Shown here: positions 60,861 through 64,000 of the stretch, one piece after another
How the letters are laid out: each line of letters begins with the position of its first letter
How positions within the stretch are numbered: the stretch's first letter is position 1
Program-made: the position numbers and the translations under genes
Notes under the pieces: generated by a model
Told to the model about the DNA's origin: nothing
Seen by the model: the letters and a program-made list of their open reading frames with translations, nothing else
The model's database searches: none
Assembly: GCF_016406125.1 (NCBI RefSeq)
Contig: NZ_CP066339.1
Coordinates: forward strand, 1,922,001 to 1,986,000
DNA: 64,000 nucleotides
Direction: 5' to 3'
Source of the DNA: Alicyclobacillus sp. SO9
GTDB lineage: Bacteria; Bacillota; Bacilli; Alicyclobacillales; Alicyclobacillaceae

Positions 60861-63800
60861 AGCTGCTACGGCGCGCGTTGCTTGTGAAATGGCACTATAT
60901 TGAACACGAGCTGATTGATTTTGCTCCCGTGACGTTTCTTACGGGAAAGAATGCGGCTGGCAAGTCGACCATTTTGGACGCCATGCAACTGGTCCTGCTT
61001 GGAGACACAGCGGGGCACTTCTTTAACAAGGCTGCGAACGACGGGTCACGGCGAACTTTGAAAGGCTACCTGCGTGGTGAGGTGGGTGAAGACGAGGGCT
61101 CAGGTATCATTAATTTGCGCGACGGGCAGTTTTCGTCCTATATCGTCCTAGAATTTTCCGAAGAGGGAGGGGACAAGCCCTTCTGTATGGGGGTTGTTTT
61201 CGACTCTTCACCAGATGGATCCGTCGAATGGAGATTCTTCTCACTGGCGGAGGCACTCCCGGATTTCCACTTTATCCGCGACGGCGTACCGCTGGATATC
61301 AAAGGACTGAGAACCTGGGGACAGATGCGAAAGAATCGTTTTGAGATGTTCGAGAGCAACAAGCGCTATCAGGAAGTCTTCCTGGCGCGCATGGGGAACC
61401 TGAACCAGAAATTCCACAGACTGTTTCGCAAGGCAGTGCCCTTCTCACCCATCATGGATATCGCTGGATTTATTTCCGAGTTTGTCTGCGACGTGAAGGT
61501 GCATCTCGACATTGATGACATGCGAGAGAACATTCGTCACTACCGTCAAATGGAGGAAGAACTGCGTGTGGTGGAGTCACGTGTGAAGGCACTTGGTGAG
61601 ATTGACGGCACATACCACCGCGTGGAAGCTGCGAGGGACAAGGTCAAGCTCTACGAATACCTGGTGGACAGGGCAGAGTTGACAAACAAAGAGGAGCAGG
61701 TCGCGGCAGCAAAAAACGAGGCTCATGAAATGGAGCAACAAAGAGAGCGGATTGATGGGGAGATTGTTGCCAATAAGCAAACGCAGGAGCAAGTTACTGG
61801 AGAACGAGACGTACTGGTTGAAGAACGGGGGAACTCGGATGCCTATCAGCGGCAGCAGAGACTTGAACCTCACAAGCAGCGTCTTGAAGGTGAGTTTAAC
61901 CACATTCGCCGGGACGGGGAACGCCATGATGGAATGCTGGTCGATCACGCTGAACGCTGGCGTGCAACGGCCCGCAAACTGGAAGACACAGACACATGGT
62001 GGACAAGTCTCGAAAAGGGGACCTCACTAGACGTTGGTGGCGTTGAGTTGAAACTGTTTCAATCAGCTCATTTGTACAGTGAGGCTATTCGTTCTATACG
62101 GGAGGGGTTATTGCAGTGGCCGAGCCCGGCTGGTTGGCAGTCGCACACATTACTTGATGAAGAGATTACCGTAACAACCGATATGACAGCTCTCAGGAAT
62201 TCCGCTGAAAGGCTGAGACAGGCAGCTCAGCAACTCGCTGAAGGCCAGATGGTGATGCATGACGCGGTCCGCGCTTGGGATGAGGAGTCCGCTTCACTCG
62301 AACGAGCAATTAGTGAGTTGAAACGGGGGATTAAGCAGTATGATCCCAAGGTGGTGACACTGAAAAGACTCATCGAGGACGGACTGTCTGCCACGGGTCA
62401 GCAGATGGCTGAAACATCAACGGAAGTTGCCGTGACCCGGCAGTCAGTTGCAGGGGAGTCTGACGTTGACAAGGCCGCAACGGGTAAAGCGGCATTGGAT
62501 CGACGGAGTAGTGAGATGAGCAGCAGGGCAAGCGGCGAGACGAGCGGTGTCAGCATTTTTGCTGAGTTGCTGGAGATTCGCAATCCAGTGTGGCAAAAAG
62601 CAATTGAAGGGTACCTGCACACACAGCGGTTTTACCTGATTGTCCCGCCTGAAACATTTTCGCAGGCGCTGCGGATCTATGACGAAGTCAAGAACTCCCA
62701 TCATCTGTCTGAAGTCGGACTAGTGGATATTGACAAGGTCATGGCGGAAAGGCCCAAGGCGCTCAGCGGATCGTTGGCAGAAGAAATTGTTACAGACAAT
62801 CCGTACGCCCGTGCTTATGCAGACTATCTGCTTGGGCGCGTAATGAAGTGTGACAGCGTGGATGAACTCCGCAACCACCGTACAAGTATTACGCAGGACG
62901 GGATGCTGTATCACAATTACGTGGCCAGGCAAATCAATCCTGCTCGGTTTGCAACACTGTACATTGGTAAGCAAGCAATCGAGCACCAACTAAATCAGAA
63001 GACGACTCGTTTGGAACGGGTGCAGACCTTATTGCAAGGCTTTCGGCCTCGTCTGGATCTTGTGGCAGAGTGGGCAGCACAGTCCTGCCCAACGCTTTCA
63101 GAGCTGACGGCAGCGGAGGACTTTCTACAAGAGTTCTCGCGCCTCTCAAAGCTGCGGGGAGAGTACCTTGCGATACTCGATGAGATGGGGCGTCTTGATT
63201 TCACCCGTGTAGAAGAAATTGGTAAGGAAATTGCACGCTGTGATGTGTTATTGAAAGATATGGGACACCAGATGAGTGAGTTAACCAAGAAACAGGGAGC
63301 TCTGCAAGCACAATACCAGCGATTAGTGCAACAGGACATTCCTGGACTTGAAGAGGAGGTCAGAGACAAGAAACACTTTATCTCCAGCCGCTACGACCCG
63401 CTTGCGGCCGCCGATATGAACAGCCGCTACCAGCAGGAACTGAAGCGACTTGGTTCACCGCAAACGGTGATGGCTAATTTCGGACGGCAGCGGTCCACAG
63501 AGAAAAACAGGGAAGAGGAGTCACGGGAAGAACTAGTCAATCAACGATCAGATTACAACAAGACGTTTGGTGCCGGATTTGACATCCTGCGTGAGGACAA
63601 CGACGCGTACAGAGCTGAGTTGACTGCGCTTCAGGAGTCAGGACTGACGGAATACGCAGCCCAGATTCAGGATGCTAAGGAACGAGCTCAGATGCAGTTC
63701 CAGGAGGATTTTATCAATAAACTCCGCAGCAACATTGATACGGTGGAGCAGCAGATTAAAGCACTCAACTCTGCACTGCGGGAAGTTTCCTTCGGCGGCC

Positions 63801-64000
63801 GTGAGCGGTATCAGTTCAAGGTATCCCCGAATTCACAGTACCAGCCGTTTTACGCTATGATTATGGACGAAATGCTGCTTGAGGGACGAAGCCTCTTTTC
63901 GGACGCGTTTATGGAGAGGCATGGTTCTGTCATTGACGAGTTGTTCCGGAAAATTGTCGATGTCGACGAGGATAATCAGACAGTTCACTCCGAACTTGAA
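60857..64000 (+). CDS. jetC: Wadjet system SMC-like ATPase JetC, 3' end beyond window
   Basis: An open frame of 1048 codons runs from GTG 60857 to the window edge without a stop. The N-terminal ATPase half contains the Walker A motif TGKNAAGKST (about residues 28-37), followed by LDAMQLVLLGD. Long coiled-coil segments with an internal hinge-like region follow, rich in Glu, Gln, Arg and Lys. This is the architecture of JetC/MksB-type SMC proteins, which extrude DNA loops to recognise small circular DNA. The Walker B part near the C-terminus is not visible because the gene continues outside. Confidence 0.88.
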   Translation, partial: MKLLRRALLVKWHYIEHELIDFAPVTFLTGKNAAGKSTILDAMQLVLLGDTAGHFFNKAANDGSRRTLKGYLRGEVGEDEGSGIINLRDGQFSSYIVLEFSEEGGDKPFCMGVVFDSSPDGSVEWRFFSLAEALPDFHFIRDGVPLDIKGLRTWGQMRKNRFEMFESNKRYQEVFLARMGNLNQKFHRLFRKAVPFSPIMDIAGFISEFVCDVKVHLDIDDMRENIRHYRQMEEELRVVESRVKALGEIDGTYHRVEAARDKVKLYEYLVDRAELTNKEEQVAAAKNEAHEMEQQRERIDGEIVANKQTQEQVTGERDVLVEERGNSDAYQRQQRLEPHKQRLEGEFNHIRRDGERHDGMLVDHAERWRATARKLEDTDTWWTSLEKGTSLDVGGVELKLFQSAHLYSEAIRSIREGLLQWPSPAGWQSHTLLDEEITVTTDMTALRNSAERLRQAAQQLAEGQMVMHDAVRAWDEESASLERAISELKRGIKQYDPKVVTLKRLIEDGLSATGQQMAETSTEVAVTRQSVAGESDVDKAATGKAALDRRSSEMSSRASGETSGVSIFAELLEIRNPVWQKAIEGYLHTQRFYLIVPPETFSQALRIYDEVKNSHHLSEVGLVDIDKVMAERPKALSGSLAEEIVTDNPYARAYADYLLGRVMKCDSVDELRNHRTSITQDGMLYHNYVARQINPARFATLYIGKQAIEHQLNQKTTRLERVQTLLQGFRPRLDLVAEWAAQSCPTLSELTAAEDFLQEFSRLSKLRGEYLAILDEMGRLDFTRVEEIGKEIARCDVLLKDMGHQMSELTKKQGALQAQYQRLVQQDIPGLEEEVRDKKHFISSRYDPLAAADMNSRYQQELKRLGSPQTVMANFGRQRSTEKNREEESREELVNQRSDYNKTFGAGFDILREDNDAYRAELTALQESGLTEYAAQIQDAKERAQMQFQEDFINKLRSNIDTVEQQIKALNSALREVSFGGRERYQFKVSPNSQYQPFYAMIMDEMLLEGRSLFSDAFMERHGSVIDELFRKIVDVDEDNQTVHSELE

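Overview
The window reads as chromosome from a low-to-mid GC Gram-positive bacterium (Bacillota). Support comes from strong AGGAGG-type ribosome binding sites, frequent GTG and TTG starts, sigma-A promoters, lipoprotein sugar-binding proteins with permease pairs but no dedicated ATPase gene, and several GntR and ROK regulators. A relative of Alicyclobacillus would fit, but the placement is inference.

Region 1 (1-14535) is the most striking part. It looks like a complete sulfoquinovose (sulfo-sugar) degradation locus. In order it holds a Gfo/Idh-type protein (cut by the window edge), a sugar ABC importer, a HutC-type GntR regulator, a fucose-isomerase-like sugar isomerase, a PfkA-like kinase, a class II aldolase, an aldehyde dehydrogenase, a D-2-hydroxyacid dehydrogenase, the two subunits of a sulfolactate sulfo-lyase (SuyA and SuyB), an LDH2/ComC-type dehydrogenase and a FadR-type GntR regulator. 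Read as a pathway: isomerise, phosphorylate and split the sulfo-sugar, oxidise sulfolactaldehyde to sulfolactate, invert its stereochemistry through sulfopyruvate, then release sulfite and pyruvate. Two distinct palindromic operator types sit on clear promoters and divide the locus into an upper and a lower regulon.

Region 2 (14536-22400) is an accessory, decayed stretch. It has the 3' part of a tRNA-Ser beside a broken tyrosine integrase, a GNAT gene with an amber codon, a frameshifted McrA-head nuclease with an unknown partner, a peptidase E, a GNAT-VOC fusion, an aminoglycoside phosphotransferase remnant and a FlaR-like P-loop protein.

Region 3 (22400-37800) starts with a universal stress protein gene and then holds a long co-directional catabolic cluster. 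It contains a three-subunit molybdenum hydroxylase with a CoxG-like protein, an NCS1 transporter, a FAD monooxygenase, an ACMSD-type amidohydrolase, a RidA-like protein, two cupins, a FAH-family hydrolase, an SDR, a phytoene-desaturase-like oxidoreductase and a GntR regulator. It probably breaks down an aromatic or N-heteroaromatic compound that cannot be named from sequence alone.

Region 4 (38000-46990) has an amino-acid permease/class V aminotransferase pair divergent from a Crp/Fnr regulator. After it come fused remnants of GH31 and GH43 glycosidases, an ECF sigma/anti-sigma pair, an MFS exporter remnant, and a scrambled second copy of GH43 and anti-sigma sequence.

Region 5 (46990-54371) is a ROK-regulated sugar operon: a lipoprotein binding protein, two permeases, two TIM-barrel isomerase/epimerases and a Gfo/Idh dehydrogenase.

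Region 6 (54385-64000) is a defence island. It contains a deletion remnant of a DUF3427 helicase, a MazG-like fragment, a PLD-DEAD helicase, a membrane-anchored Mrr-type nuclease, and the first three genes (JetA, JetB, JetC) of a Wadjet anti-plasmid system, with JetC running off the window end.
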